DNA of 64,000 nucleotides from contig JAVIAB010000008.1 of the NCBI GenBank assembly GCA_032433765.1, forward strand, positions 41,128,779-41,192,778, given 5' to 3'. Positions 48,462 through 50,113 of this stretch are shown piece after piece; within the stretch, counting starts at the first letter, position 1; each line of letters starts with the position of its first letter. Position numbers and translations under genes: made by a program. The notes below the pieces were generated by a model. The model saw only the letters and a program-made list of their open reading frames with translations. It was not told the DNA's origin and did not search any database. This DNA comes from Megaustenia siamemsis (Eukaryota > Mollusca > Gastropoda > Stylommatophora > Ariophantidae).

Positions 48462-49791
48462 AACACACACACACAAACACACACACACACACATACACAC
48501 ACACCAACGGCCCCCGCGCCCCACCAACAAAAAAAAAAAACAGAAGATGGGAGTGTTCGCCTGTCCAGGATAGCATGAGTGTTTGTGCCTACCTTATTAA
48601 TGCCTTCTAAACATAAAGAAAGCAAGCCCTCATGTGGGAAACAACAGGTAAGAGGAAGACCCAGAAAGACACTGAGAAGAACATTGATGAGAGAGGCAAG
48701 AGCAGCAGGAATCGGCTCCCTCAATGAAATAGAGCAGCTTGCACAGAACAGAGACAAATGGCGAGACTTGATAAAATATTTTTAAAAGAATTGAAAACTG
48801 CTAGAACAAAAATTCAGATAAGAGAGGGAGTATCTTGGTCTATGCCCTATGGGCCGGCTATGGCTCGAAAGGTCAATAAATAGATAGAAACATAAAGACT
48901 GTTTACAATTGTCATATAAACAATCGTACTGACAGGAAGCAGAACCACTTCCACGTGGATTTCCTGCAGAAACTGGTGGAAATAAGACATGGCTGAATAA
49001 AGGGATGAACACAGACGAGCTAACACAATTTAGCAGAACAAGTGTAGATAATCTGTGGCCAAGCGAGTAAGGCATCAAGAGGGGAAGCAACAAAGCAGGC
49101 AAATGAAAAAAGTGGTTAACTTAGAGAAACACAAAAAACATTCATAATAAAAGAGGAAAAGACAGAGGGGATAAATTCTCTTACTAAGACAGATGTAAGC
49201 CCGAAACAGGGAGGGAGGGAGGGAGGGAGGGAGGGAGGGAGGGAGGGGGGGAGGGGAGGAGGGAGGGAGGGAGGGAGGGAGGGAGGGAGGGAGGGAGGGA
49301 GGGAGGGAGGGAGGGAGGGAGGGAGGGAGGAGGGAGGGAGGGAGGGAGGGAGGGAGGGAGGGAGGGAGGGAGGGAGGGAGGGAGGGAGGGAGGGAGGAGG
49401 GAGGGAGGGAGGGAGGGAGGGAGGGAGGGAGGGAGGGAGGGAGGAAGGAGGAAGGAAGGAAGGAAGGAAGGAAGGAAGGAAGGAAGGAAGGAAGGAAGGA
49501 AGGAAGGAAGGAAGGAAGGAAGGAAGGAAGGAAGGAAGGAAGGAAGGAAGGAAGGAAGGAAGGAAGGAAGGAAGGAAGGAAGGAAGGAAGGAAGGAAGGA
49601 AGGAAGGAAGGAAGGAAGGAAGGAAGGAAGGAAGGAAGGAAGGAAGGAAGGAAGGAAGGAAGGAAGGAAGGAAGGAAGGAAGGAAGGAAGGAAGGAAGGA
49701 AGGAAGGAAGGAAGCCTACCTGAGCATTGGGATTCGAGCGCTCATATTTTGGAACTTGTGCAGGATCAGCAACGTCCATTCTCTCAAAAGC
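3669..49791 (-). CDS. MTMR3/4-like: Myotubularin-related phosphatase gene, MTMR3/4 subfamily (13 exons, 3' part outside window)
   Basis: Spliced gene assembled by eye from 13 exons listed separately. All junctions are GT/AG and all phases agree, giving 1,931 coding bases (643 codons plus two bases). Family role: dephosphorylates phosphatidylinositol 3-phosphate and 3,5-bisphosphate on endosomal membranes. Domains seen: PH-GRAM about residues 25-110, phosphatase domain about 180-590, P-loop HCSDGWDRT with Cys444 and Arg450 (CX5R intact, so an active member is predicted). The exon 12 text SVWSLLRA and exon 11 GFQVLVEREW fit MTMR3/MTMR4 better than MTMR1/2 or MTMR6-8. The start is ATG at 49,779 because the GRAM-type N-terminus follows at once. 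The last exon ends in phase 2 at 3,669, so coding continues; the coiled coil and FYVE finger typical of this subfamily were not found in the remaining 3.6 kb. Known of family: function and FYVE. Seen: exons, motifs. Inferred: subfamily. Confidence 0.93.
3851..3985. repeat. Three diverged units of about 45 bp beside exon 13 acceptor
   Basis: Three copies of a unit with GACA..., TTGTTAACTTT and AACCATCAAA lie one after another, starting about ten bases upstream (gene sense) of the exon 13 acceptor. They are old and diverged. One of several arrays in this gene that abut a splice site. Confidence 0.65.
4520..5060 (-). mobile_element. LINE family D, old degenerate copy
   Basis: On the minus strand it follows the C-terminal part of the family D reverse transcriptase ORF seen intact at 34,700-35,170 (text corresponding to YACESWKT, NAFENKCLRK and the EIREIANQP region). 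It is heavily mutated, with many stops. It sits in the intron after phosphatase exon 12. Confidence 0.6.
5497..5600. repeat. 52-bp tandem duplication spanning the exon 12 splice donor
   Basis: Two 52-bp units: 5,549-5,600 contains the last 21 bases of exon 12 and the donor AAG|GTAATA, and 5,497-5,548 repeats it inside the intron as AAG|GTGATA. Both read CTACAAGCCAACAGA.AAG on the minus strand. The intronic copy is a potential second 5' splice site. Confidence 0.85.
5580..5741 (-). CDS. MTMR3/4-like: MTMR3/4-like exon 12 (SVWSLLRA block)
   Basis: Acceptor TTATTTGCAG before 5,741, donor GAGAAG|GTAATA at 5,579; 162 bases, phase 0 at both ends. It encodes VKLLQNSQSCLFGNFLHN, then ASVWSLLRAERSHFVNLLYK. 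This is the 'VKLVQHTYSCLFGTFL' and 'SVWSLLRAGN..F.N.LY' block, and the SVWSLLRA wording points to MTMR3/4. The 52 bases spanning the end of the exon and its donor are duplicated once in tandem just inside the intron. Confidence 0.95.
6635..6820 (-). CDS. MTMR3/4-like: MTMR3/4-like exon 11
   Basis: Acceptor AATCTACAG before 6,820, donor TATTTG|GTATGT at 6,634; 186 bases, 62 codons, phase 0 at both ends. It encodes GFQVLVEREWLHFGHKFGER, then ISPIFLQFLDCVYQLTLHYP and FQFNEAYL. These match the family block after the P-loop, 'GFQVLVE..WL.FGHKF..R.GH', and the 'PVFLQWLD.V.QL...FP..FEFNEAFL' block. The acceptor adjoins an array of fifteen 67-bp units that fills about 1 kb of the upstream intron. Confidence 0.95.
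6826..7822. repeat. 67-bp minisatellite, about 15 units, next to exon 11 acceptor
   Basis: Unit of 67 bp beginning GATTTGAAATGGATGATGAG and ending AAGGCACATACACAC. Units differ at only a few sites (GACCTCACA or TACCACACA; ATACATAC or ACACAC). The first unit overlaps the intron end just before the exon 11 acceptor (the TAGATTT next to CTACAG). In gene sense every unit carries GTACTCATCATCC, which could resemble a branch site. Confidence 0.95.
7984..8036. repeat. (TA)n microsatellite
   Basis: About 26 TA dinucleotides in an otherwise AT-rich intron. Confidence 0.95.
8075..8497 (+). mobile_element. LINE, family B-like, degenerate 3' end
   Basis: Plus-strand text matches family B around 'KTLEMWINRGMGRIG', 'NIKRWTGEPLT' and a closing GATGATGATG tail. 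Many indels. A SINE is inserted at its 3' end. Confidence 0.65.
8510..8771 (-). mobile_element. tRNA-derived SINE copy 1
   Basis: Minus-strand SINE with the family's tRNA-like head (here TGAGCCATGATAGCTCAGTG), body and TTTACTTT tail. It is flanked by a perfect 12-bp target duplication ATGATATGCCTT (8,498-8,509 and 8,772-8,783). Confidence 0.93.
8784..9945. other. Intron sequence without recognised gene
   Basis: AT-rich intron between exons 11 and 10. Contains three perfect 22-bp tandem copies (CATTAATATCCTTAGTCTCA plus TG) at 9,061-9,126. Nothing else was recognised. Confidence 0.6.
9946..10141 (-). CDS. MTMR3/4-like: MTMR3/4-like exon 10 (catalytic P-loop)
   Basis: Acceptor CATTTTTAAG before 10,141, donor TTGGAG|GTGAGT at 9,945; 196 bases, ending in phase 0. 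It encodes WLTYISALLRGANIVVEQM, then RPVLVHCSDGWDRTSQIVSL and MDPYYRKLE. The CX5R active-site loop CSDGWDR is intact (Cys444, Arg450 of the predicted protein), with the WD of the WPD-loop-like element used by myotubularins. This exon is the strongest evidence for the gene. The alternative AG at ACAAG, nearer the exon, breaks the frame with exon 9. Confidence 0.96.
10492..10760 (-). repeat. Unclassified interspersed repeat with ATAG-type tail
   Basis: Starts ATCTATCTATCTATTG and then CCTTTCGAGCCGAAGATGGC, similar to the reverse complement of the family D tail (TCGAAAGGTCAATAGATAG) but with a different interior. Related scraps lie at 5,262-5,310 and 26,795-26,830. Interpreted as a retroposed element sharing a LINE-like tail. 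Confidence 0.45.
10984..11242 (-). mobile_element. tRNA-derived SINE copy 2
   Basis: Minus-strand copy with a perfect 13-bp target duplication GATGTGATGCTAT at 10,971-10,983 and 11,243-11,255. The poly-A/T tail lies at the left. Head, box A and box B are as in other copies. Confidence 0.93.
11787..12310 (-). mobile_element. LINE family A, 3' end
   Basis: Minus strand encodes the C-terminal region of an RTE-like ORF: MWFYRRMLRIPWTAKKSNEE, FFGHVMRREQLEYIVTTGKI, RDRGKQREK, closing LWRDMITYATRPGT, then a TGATGATGATG tail. 5'-truncated. Confidence 0.9.
12311..12998. other. Intron sequence without recognised gene
   Basis: No exon or repeat family recognised. A short CT-rich run lies at 12,808-12,827. 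The full-length LINE starts at the right border. Confidence 0.5.
13010..16038 (+). mobile_element. Full-length RTE-like LINE (family E) with 11-bp target duplication
   Basis: The 3,029-bp element is bounded by the perfect duplication ATTGTTCCGTT (12,999-13,009 and 16,039-16,049). It has a short 5' leader of 54 bases, a single ORF for endonuclease plus reverse transcriptase, a 46-bp 3' region and a short AGAAGAAGAAG tail. Single ORF, length near 3 kb and simple-repeat tail fit the RTE clade. It lies in the intron between exons 10 and 9 on the strand opposite to the host gene. Confidence 0.93.
13064..15992 (+). pseudogene. APE-type endonuclease/reverse transcriptase ORF, three lesions
   Basis: The start is ATG at 13,064, the first inside the element; upstream in-frame ATG at 12,989 lies in host DNA. 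Endonuclease domain about residues 20-270: GTWNICGLGDKS, LGLADTRKRGK, QTYAPCNDTY, LGDFNGRVG, SQIDFILT and DTDHKPVLL. Reverse transcriptase: NQFGFRKGKS, VFIDQEKAFDRV, TGVRQGCVLSPLLF and LLFADDQCLIYED, then the thumb and a C-terminal MHGKRPRGRPRRRWIDA. Lesions: frame change near 14,705, frame change near 14,812, and an in-frame stop at about 15,022. Catalytic residues of both domains are still present. Related copies: 54,237, 56,117 and 60,515. Confidence 0.92.
16371..16476 (-). CDS. MTMR3/4-like: MTMR3/4-like exon 9
   Basis: Acceptor TTTTGAACAG before 16,476, donor GGAAC|GTAAGT at 16,370; 106 bases. It encodes VYKCSTVHLDLANIHTVRDS and then FNKLRALCHAYVEG, matching 'Y..C.V.F..MANIHAIR.SF..LRA.C'. 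A second AG nine codon positions further in (AAGTGCAG) could be mistaken for the acceptor, but using it puts the ANIH block out of frame with exon 8, so it was not chosen. Confidence 0.92.
16643..17043 (+). mobile_element. LINE family D, 3' end
   Basis: Matches the C-terminal coding region of family D (RGRPREILRRTMMREARAAG-like) and its tail GGCTCGAAAGGTCAATAGAT. Flanked by the 11-bp duplication ACTTAATGTTC (16,632-16,642 and 17,044-17,054). The 5' 35 bases are diverged. Confidence 0.88.
17055..17715. other. Intron sequence, weak repeat similarity only
   Basis: The stretch near 17,080-17,160 weakly resembles 21,330-21,400 (shared AACTCAGCAGTTTTCAGCA-like text). The remainder to 17,715 has no recognised feature. 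A CT run sits at 17,678-17,690. Confidence 0.4.
17716..17814 (-). CDS. MTMR3/4-like: MTMR3/4-like exon 8 (conserved D-A/C-R-S block)
   Basis: Acceptor TCAAAATCAG before 17,814, donor GAAG|GTAGAG at 17,715; 99 bases. It encodes PKKLAIVDCRSLAGVWGNS and FKGGGTEDE, the counterpart of 'QKLLILDARSY.AA.ANRAKGGG.E' in MTMR3/4. It joins exon 7 as G|AT and exon 9 as G|TT, both in frame. The donor GTAGAG is weaker than its neighbours. Confidence 0.9.
17902..18556 (-). mobile_element. LINE family A, 3' end, split by a later insertion
   Basis: Minus-strand family A text in two parts, 17,902-18,108 and 18,241-18,556, separated by a 132-bp family B copy. The split and the duplicated target bases show that the A copy is older than the B copy. 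Confidence 0.9.
18109..18240 (+). mobile_element. LINE family B tip nested in family A
   Basis: 132-bp 3' tip of family B (encoding KRWTSQSMTTCTIKARNRDE, then a GATGATGATAATGAT tail). It is inserted into the A copy with a perfect 10-bp duplication GTTCCTTTCT at 18,099-18,108 and 18,241-18,250. Confidence 0.93.
18806..19172 (+). mobile_element. Dimeric SINE: two different tRNA-like heads in one insertion
   Basis: The left part (18,806-18,908) has a tRNA-like unit whose ends GTGTCC and GGACAC can pair, box A-like TAGCACAATCG and box B-like GGTTCGTACCC. The right part (18,909-19,172) is the common SINE with head ends GGAGCCG/CGGCTCC, TAGCTCAGTGG and GGTTCGATCCC. One 14-bp duplication ATGCAGGTGGAAAA (18,792-18,805 and 19,173-19,186) flanks the whole, so both parts moved together. 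Confidence 0.85.
19472..19683 (-). CDS. MTMR3/4-like: MTMR3/4-like exon 7 (low-complexity insertion in phosphatase domain)
   Basis: Acceptor TTTACACAG before 19,683, donor TTTTG|GTGAGT at 19,471; 212 bases, phase 2 in and phase 1 out. It encodes DFLAITQEDQRRTGHP and then about 50 residues rich in Gly, Asn, Ser and Gln. In vertebrate MTMR3/4 the same place, between the SQP block and the 'LLILDARSY' block, also holds a variable acidic insertion. Its position and phase support the call more than its sequence does. The intron upstream carries a tandem array that starts next to the acceptor. Confidence 0.82.
19690..20712. repeat. Intronic array of about 45-50 bp units beside exon 7 acceptor, split by a LINE
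   Basis: Units with GTAAAGACACAAAAACA, AGATTTATAGAAGAGAAC and ACAGCA lie at 19,690-19,768 and again at 20,568-20,712, on both sides of a family A LINE. The array begins seven bases from exon 7 (the acceptor TTTACACAG lies inside the first unit). Confidence 0.8.
19769..20567 (-). mobile_element. LINE family A, reverse transcriptase and 3' end
   Basis: The longest A copy: minus strand encodes NNLMYADDTVLIAKSENVLQ (the YADD catalytic motif), VNEFKYLGTLLTSDGRYTKA, VLTYGCESWTIG and the closing KLWKDMITYARRPGT. Flanked by TTATAGAAGAGAACA (19,754-19,768 and 20,568-20,582), but the host array itself repeats this text, so the duplication could partly be pre-existing. Confidence 0.9.
21230..21620 (+). 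repeat. Unclassified interspersed repeat G
   Basis: The left part (TGCTTGCTTGCGTTCGCCCG; CCGCCCTTAAAAGGACGTTA) recurs at 30,215-30,310. The right part (TTTGATCCCTACTCGCTTGG; CCAGACTAGACAGGTTAGTC) recurs inverted at 41,690-41,760 and as a scrap at 49,045-49,075. No ORF recognised. Confidence 0.55.
22301..22718 (-). mobile_element. LINE family C, 3' end
   Basis: Minus strand encodes RMLKVPWTAKKTNEEVLKEA, then RDRGQQREKILDSLVSWHGK and LWRDMITYANRYGT. The tail is ATGATGATGATG. Perfect 10-bp duplication GTACACCTCT (22,291-22,300 and 22,719-22,728). Confidence 0.93.
22965..23118. repeat. About 48-bp unit duplicated across the exon 6 splice donor
   Basis: The functional copy (23,071-23,118) holds the exon end and donor AACAA|GTAAGTGTGAAA. 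The neighbouring copy inside the intron reads AACAA|ATAAGTGTGAAA with the G of GT mutated. A third, more diverged piece begins near 22,965. Confidence 0.8.
23082..23207 (-). CDS. MTMR3/4-like: MTMR3/4-like exon 6 (RSSQP motif)
   Basis: Acceptor AATTTGCAG before 23,207, donor AACAA|GTAAGT at 23,081; 126 bases. It encodes DKKTGMVLIRSSQPLSSFLG, then NHADVFLIEEIVNACNK. The family motif 'I.RCSQP' is present as IRSSQP and the following helix as DVFLIEEIVNA. The usual tryptophan-glycine stretch right after SQP is replaced by LSSFLGVSYF, an unusual divergence. The final exon bases and donor are repeated in tandem in the intron. Confidence 0.88.
23430..23830 (-). mobile_element. LINE fragment J (reverse transcriptase palm/thumb)
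   Basis: Minus strand has VDDVVLL (the DD catalytic motif), EQLEIVTNYEYQGS, ITNNGDCQKVIKRR and ITYGCESWTV, as in RTE-like thumbs. Degenerate. A shorter relative lies at 42,275-42,435. Confidence 0.7.
23800..24030. repeat. About 48-57 bp tandem repeat, five units
   Basis: Units contain GTGCTGTCATTG, GGTCAACCAATGGATCGGGC and GGACAGGTTGGCATAACT. The last two units carry an extra AAGAAGG. The array runs into the longer 286-bp duplication. Confidence 0.85.
24031..24601 (+). repeat. Two direct copies of a 286-bp coding-like repeat (F)
   Basis: Two nearly identical 286-bp units. Each reads DVGRIQNFDNHESTSFLWMK, KKLSGRVRRLINQHRTGVVS and RWTLQDLLRRGSEHLRTC on the plus strand. The second continues into SECNDNDPHP. 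An inverted copy lies at 62,815-62,955, so this is an interspersed repeat with a conserved reading frame. Its family was not recognised. Confidence 0.75.
25606..26022. repeat. 47-bp minisatellite carrying the exon 5 donor, about nine units
   Basis: Unit of 47 bp: ACAGCAAGTAAACATACAAC then TTACCTCCAGACAACAGATG then GAACATT. On the minus strand it reads CCATCTGTTGTCTGGAG|GTAAGTTG, that is the last codons of exon 5 plus a perfect 5' splice site. The unit nearest the exon is the real boundary; about eight further copies repeat the donor in the intron, one of them mutated (TTTGAAG). Confidence 0.95.
26004..26117 (-). CDS. MTMR3/4-like: MTMR3/4-like exon 5, with donor embedded in a minisatellite
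   Basis: Acceptor TTCCTGCCAAG before 26,117, donor TGGAG|GTAAGT at 26,003; 114 bases. It encodes FCPTYPKFHILPATVDDDKL and then LDFRALKRFPSVVW. These correspond to the family motifs 'LCPSYP..L.VP....D..L' and 'FRS.KRIPVVVYRH'. The last 20 or so exonic bases and the splice donor form part of a 47-bp unit that continues as a tandem array into the intron (25,606-26,022). The first donor is used here because its frame matches exon 6 (AG|G). Confidence 0.9.
26257..26745 (-). mobile_element. LINE family C, 3' end
   Basis: Reverse complement of the C family 3' coding end (NRLMRDHTDGISQKNVESSQ-like and the closing LWKDMIACANWYST-like text) with an imperfect ATGATGATT tail. More diverged than 22,301. 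Confidence 0.8.
27421..29157 (-). mobile_element. LINE family B, 1.7 kb, with reverse transcriptase
   Basis: The minus-strand ORF from 29,157 keeps 448 codons: KAAGPDNIQKEMIQALEEFG, EQQFGFRKNSGTKEAIFSMR, CFIDYTKAFDRIHHNQL, GVRQGSILSPSLFNLY, LRYADDTVLLAENPKDLQQL (YADD) and SYNYLGHTITNDGK. The frame breaks near 27,817; the C-terminal part then follows in other frames to a CATCATCATCATCG tail. 5'-truncated: the endonuclease is missing. Perfect 10-bp duplication TTTCAAAGGC (27,411-27,420 and 29,158-29,167). Confidence 0.93.
29168..30830. other. Intron sequence, mostly unassigned
   Basis: Intron between exons 5 and 4. Contains a copy of repeat G's left part at 30,215-30,310 and a poly-A run at 29,701-29,714. 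Otherwise no gene, RNA or repeat family recognised. Confidence 0.5.
30831..30936 (-). CDS. MTMR3/4-like: MTMR3/4-like exon 4 (start of phosphatase region)
   Basis: Acceptor TTCTTTAG before 30,936 and donor ATGA|GTAAGC at 30,830; 106 bases, phase 1 in and phase 2 out. It encodes KEVERLGFDTNKKKIWRMSS, the counterpart of the 'E..RMGFD...WRVS..N' segment that opens the catalytic region of myotubularins. It joins exon 3 through the codon G|TG. Confidence 0.9.
31055..31426 (+). mobile_element. LINE family B, 3' end
   Basis: Encodes IEAFEMWIYRRIGRIGWK-like text, SNIKRWTSQPMTICTIKARD and VANLRCGEGTQ-like end, then an ATGATGATGA tail. One internal stop. Perfect 11-bp duplication AATAAGTATCA (31,044-31,054 and 31,427-31,437). 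Confidence 0.93.
31438..32215. other. Intron sequence without recognised feature
   Basis: No exon or repeat family recognised. The short ACACTTAATAAGT text is present on both sides of the B insertion (31,039 and 31,484), suggesting a local host duplication. A short (TA)n lies at 32,205-32,219. Confidence 0.4.
32219..32385 (+). repeat. Short repeat K, diverged copy
   Basis: Plus strand reads VEGPGITANELKSIIAQLPV and continues PMESSKLKL. It is the same segment seen on the minus strand at 53,728-53,890 and 55,746-55,893. More diverged and without the ATG. Confidence 0.75.
32590..32800 (+). mobile_element. LINE family D, old 3' end fragment
   Basis: Text corresponding to LRRTLMREARAAGIGSLNE is recognisable as 'LKRTLRREAKPAGISSLAKT', followed by a diverged tail region (GGCTCAAAGGGA). 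No target duplication seen. Confidence 0.6.
32901..33085 (-). CDS. MTMR3/4-like: MTMR3/4-like exon 3 (end of PH-GRAM and linker)
   Basis: Acceptor AAAATAG before 33,085, donor CCAG|GTTAGC at 32,900; 185 bases. The split codon AT|T restores frame with exon 2, giving ATYICTFATTEDC, which matches the last GRAM strand of this subfamily (a basic or hydrophobic strand followed by C-F-S-T). Next come ALFAYSFYIAAMN, matching the conserved FAFAYHAW-type helix, and a charged stretch KLEEEQLQLCDPG. The intron before it is 9.7 kb and holds two large minisatellites and several LINE copies. Confidence 0.9.
33166..33385 (-). mobile_element. tRNA-derived SINE, degenerate copy
   Basis: Retains GGTGTTAGTGACCATA, TGTGGTTGGTATCATGCC, TATCCGGTAC and a poly-A-preceded tail in the family order. 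The tRNA-like head is largely lost. An old copy next to exon 3. Confidence 0.7.
33820..35328 (+). mobile_element. LINE family D with long open reverse transcriptase frame
   Basis: 5'-truncated element ending in TCGAAAGGTCAATAGATAG. An ORF open from 33,670 to 35,232 (520 codons; the LINE-like part starts near 33,820) includes IFNIIW-like MFNIIWKTEKTPHKWKKGII, EEQAGFRKGRSCLDHIFTLR, NFIDFKKAFDSIHRDSLW, TGVKQGCILSPLLFG, LDFADDIVLISNQIKTMQEN (FADD) and IYLGSHIDREGDTSKEI. The C-terminus is RRTLMREARAAGIGSLNEIE. No stop within the reverse transcriptase region. The first 50 codons may be host sequence. The endonuclease part is absent. No clear target duplication was found on the left. Confidence 0.88.
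35503..35625 (+). mobile_element. tRNA-derived SINE, 3' half only
   Basis: Carries ATACCAGATTTTTTCTGGGA, AAGTAAAGCAGCACGGGCGT and GGTCACTAATACCATATTCC. The head is missing. It ends exactly where the 41-bp minisatellite starts, so the array has probably replaced or eroded its tail. Confidence 0.85.
35636..37726. repeat. 41-bp minisatellite, about 51 units
   Basis: Unit TTTGGTCCCTTCCTTTTAGG then TTGTTAATGTTGTCATAGGGG (41 bp). Variants are zoned: CCCTTCC and TTTCCACC with GTTGTTAATG in the left half, TCTCTTCC with GTTTTTATTG or GTTATTGTTG in the right half. Lies in the intron between exons 3 and 2. Confidence 0.97.
38000..38870 (-). mobile_element. LINE fragment I (reverse transcriptase to 3' end)
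   Basis: Minus strand: QLDDLDFADDIALLSHSHQQ (FADD motif), QLGLKINKDKTNIMRIN, then in shifted frames a thumb and GRPKEFLEK-like C-terminus. A 201-bp copy of the same 3' end lies at 52,812. Several frameshifts. Confidence 0.78.
38880..39672. other. Intron sequence without recognised feature
   Basis: AT-rich; no exon or repeat family recognised. Confidence 0.4.
39673..41085. repeat. About 29-bp minisatellite interrupted by a LINE tip
   Basis: Units of 27-29 bp: GGCTGTACTTGTGTTTTATT then TACCCATAA, with variants GGCCATACTTTG and GGCACGACTATG. About 40 units, split by a 205-bp family D insertion at 39,853-40,057. Confidence 0.93.
39853..40057 (+). mobile_element. LINE family D tip inserted into the minisatellite
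   Basis: 205-bp 3' end of family D (RRTLMREARAAGIGSLNEIE and the GGTCAATAGATAG tail), almost identical to 35,125-35,325. Flanked by ATAAGGCCAT (39,843-39,852 and 40,058-40,067), which is part of an array unit and was duplicated on insertion. Confidence 0.92.
41610..41880 (-). repeat. Interspersed repeat G-like fragment
   Basis: Minus strand matches the right part of 21,400-21,620 (TTGATCCCTCCCTACTCACT; TGGCTAGACTGGGTTGTCTG). Ends with a GATGATGATGA run at 41,876-41,886. No ORF recognised. Confidence 0.5.
42275..42435 (-). mobile_element. LINE fragment J, short relative of 23,430
   Basis: Shares TGTTGTGCCATATGTTCTTC-like and CTGGCAGTCTCCATTGTTGA text with 23,515-23,600 in the same order and strand. 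No ORF left. Confidence 0.6.
42503..42764 (-). mobile_element. tRNA-derived SINE copy
   Basis: Complete minus-strand copy with tRNA-like head, box A and B and TTTACTTT-type tail. Perfect 11-bp duplication TAGGTAAGAAG (42,492-42,502 and 42,765-42,775). Lies 60 bases downstream of the exon 2 donor. Confidence 0.94.
42825..43030 (-). CDS. MTMR3/4-like: MTMR3/4-like exon 2 (PH-GRAM core)
   Basis: Acceptor TTTGACAG before 43,030, donor CAT|GTAAGT at 42,824; 206 bases, phase 0 in and phase 2 out. It encodes residues 21-88, including FPTLIGEYPL, AMVTNFRFCV, INIPLMMVADL and IGRKDGAT. These follow the GRAM beta-strand order of myotubularins: a loop, then a 'TNYRL'-like strand, then 'SVINVPL', then the acidic strand. 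This half of the PH-GRAM domain binds membrane phosphoinositides in the family. A diverged direct duplication lies 60-230 bases upstream of the acceptor in the intron. Confidence 0.9.
43031..43664. other. Intron sequence next to exon 2
   Basis: Contains one diverged direct duplication (43,109-43,160 and 43,197-43,262: CTAAAA..TCAA..ATG.TGAAGG...AATGATG.CCA.CTTGTGA). Otherwise nothing recognised. Confidence 0.4.
43665..43815. repeat. 17-bp tandem repeat, about nine units
   Basis: Unit CATCAGCACATTAGTGG with CAGCAGCAC and TAGCAGTGC variants. Followed by unassigned intron to about 44,165. Confidence 0.95.
44170..45190 (+). mobile_element. LINE, family E-like, old copy split by family B
   Basis: Plus strand: thumb region VTDFKYPGTTFSEFGK, PIVCYLRQTWLLTNKHKGKL, NIEMRGLRKALWVARWDRIR and QQRTWFAH, continuing after the inserted B copy with GRRACGRPT. 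Corresponds to the E thumb ('YLGTMFTEDGK', 'RRKVTNNTRRDRIPNE', 'QQQLKWFGH'). Many stops. Confidence 0.75.
44590..44943 (-). mobile_element. LINE family B, 3' end, nested
   Basis: Minus strand: MRFLGHVKRHNSLLKVILEG, KRGRGRSRLTWTSNIKRW and VERRSLLANLRCGDDTQ. The target duplication GCTCATC is seen on both sides (44,578-44,584 and 44,946-44,952), with a few extra bases beyond the tail on the left. The surrounding E-like LINE resumes after it. Confidence 0.85.
45526..45991 (+). mobile_element. LINE family D, 3' end with internal deletion
   Basis: Nearly identical to 34,745-35,325, but the stretch between AAATGT (near 45,688) and AAGAAGAGATAATAATCG is missing, so the copy is about 130 bp short. 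9-bp duplication ATCCTACTT (45,517-45,525 and 45,992-46,000). Confidence 0.92.
46001..46874. other. Unassigned intron sequence
   Basis: No repeat family recognised. A short duplication (ACATGA.AA.ATGACTCCATTCTT) lies at 46,218-46,268. The minus strand near 46,350-46,500 is open for about 60 codons but resembles nothing I know. Confidence 0.35.
46875..47635 (-). mobile_element. LINE family D, 3' end, minus strand
   Basis: 761-bp copy encoding INHEKTKVMTSLIPTGDKIY, FIYLGSHIDREGDTSKEIKI and RRWSYVGHVMRRDNNRIAKQ, with one frame change near 47,120. The tail is at the left. 9-bp duplication GATGATAAT (46,866-46,874 and 47,636-47,644). Confidence 0.93.
47815..48150. repeat. 81-bp tandem repeat, about four units
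   Basis: Unit GACAGCCTCCTCATGACATT, CAGCCACAACTTCCACCACT, GTCATCCATCTCTTTACCCA and TGACAGCAAAGACAGTCAAC plus T. The last unit is shortened. Confidence 0.93.
48418..48506. repeat. (CA)n microsatellite
   Basis: CA repeat with CAAACA interruptions, followed by a G/C-rich stretch and a poly-A run. Open frames across it are artefacts of the repeat. Confidence 0.95.
48619..48887 (+). mobile_element. LINE family D, 3' end
   Basis: 269-bp copy (RRTLMREARAAGIGSLNEIE; tail GGTCAATAAATAGATAG). 10-bp duplication AAACATAAAG (48,609-48,618 and 48,888-48,897). Confidence 0.93.
49207..49714. repeat. (GGGA)n to (GGAA)n microsatellite abutting exon 1 donor
   Basis: About 240 bases of GGGA then 270 bases of GGAA. 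It ends at GAAGCC, four bases from the donor CAG|GTAGGC of coding exon 1. In gene sense it is a pure CTTC/CTCC pyrimidine tract at the start of the intron. Confidence 0.97.
49720..49791 (-). CDS. MTMR3/4-like: MTMR3/4-like exon 1 of coding sequence (start codon exon)
   Basis: Acceptor TTATTGCAG precedes 49,791 and the donor is CAG|GTAGGC at 49,719. The exon carries 12 bases of leader, then ATG at 49,779-49,777 and 20 codons (MDVADPAQVPKYERSNPNAQ), ending in phase 0. An acceptor in front of the start codon means there is an untranslated upstream exon, which I could not locate. The donor is followed after four bases by a CTTCC/CTCCC microsatellite of about 500 bases, so the intron starts inside a simple repeat. 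The exon is short but joins in frame to exon 2, where the GRAM fold begins. Confidence 0.82.
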
Positions 49792-50070
49792 CTGCAATAA
49801 AACAGAAAATAAAATGCGCAATTATTGTTATTGTTGTTGTGGATGAAGTGGCCTTTAAGCTGGCGCTCTTCGGCCAAGGCAAATTGTTATGACATTTTTA
49901 ATAATCGATGGAAAGTGAAGCAGTGGGTCAGTCAATTGGCAGCTCTTTCTGTTTCATTTATCCAAATATTTTAGTGTCGCCCAGTAAATCACTACAGATT
50001 TTAATGTCAAATATAAAGATATGGGGGAAGGACGGGGTGGGAAGAGCAGAAGATAGGTCAAGAGGAGGAA

Positions 50071-50082
50071 AATAGTAAGCAA

Positions 50083-50113
<31 letters not shown>

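Noticed and set aside
49207..49821. 248-codon minus-strand open frame rich in PSFL/PSLP repeats
   Set aside because: Pure product of the (GGGA)n/(GGAA)n microsatellite; the real coding bases in it are only the exon 1 codons.
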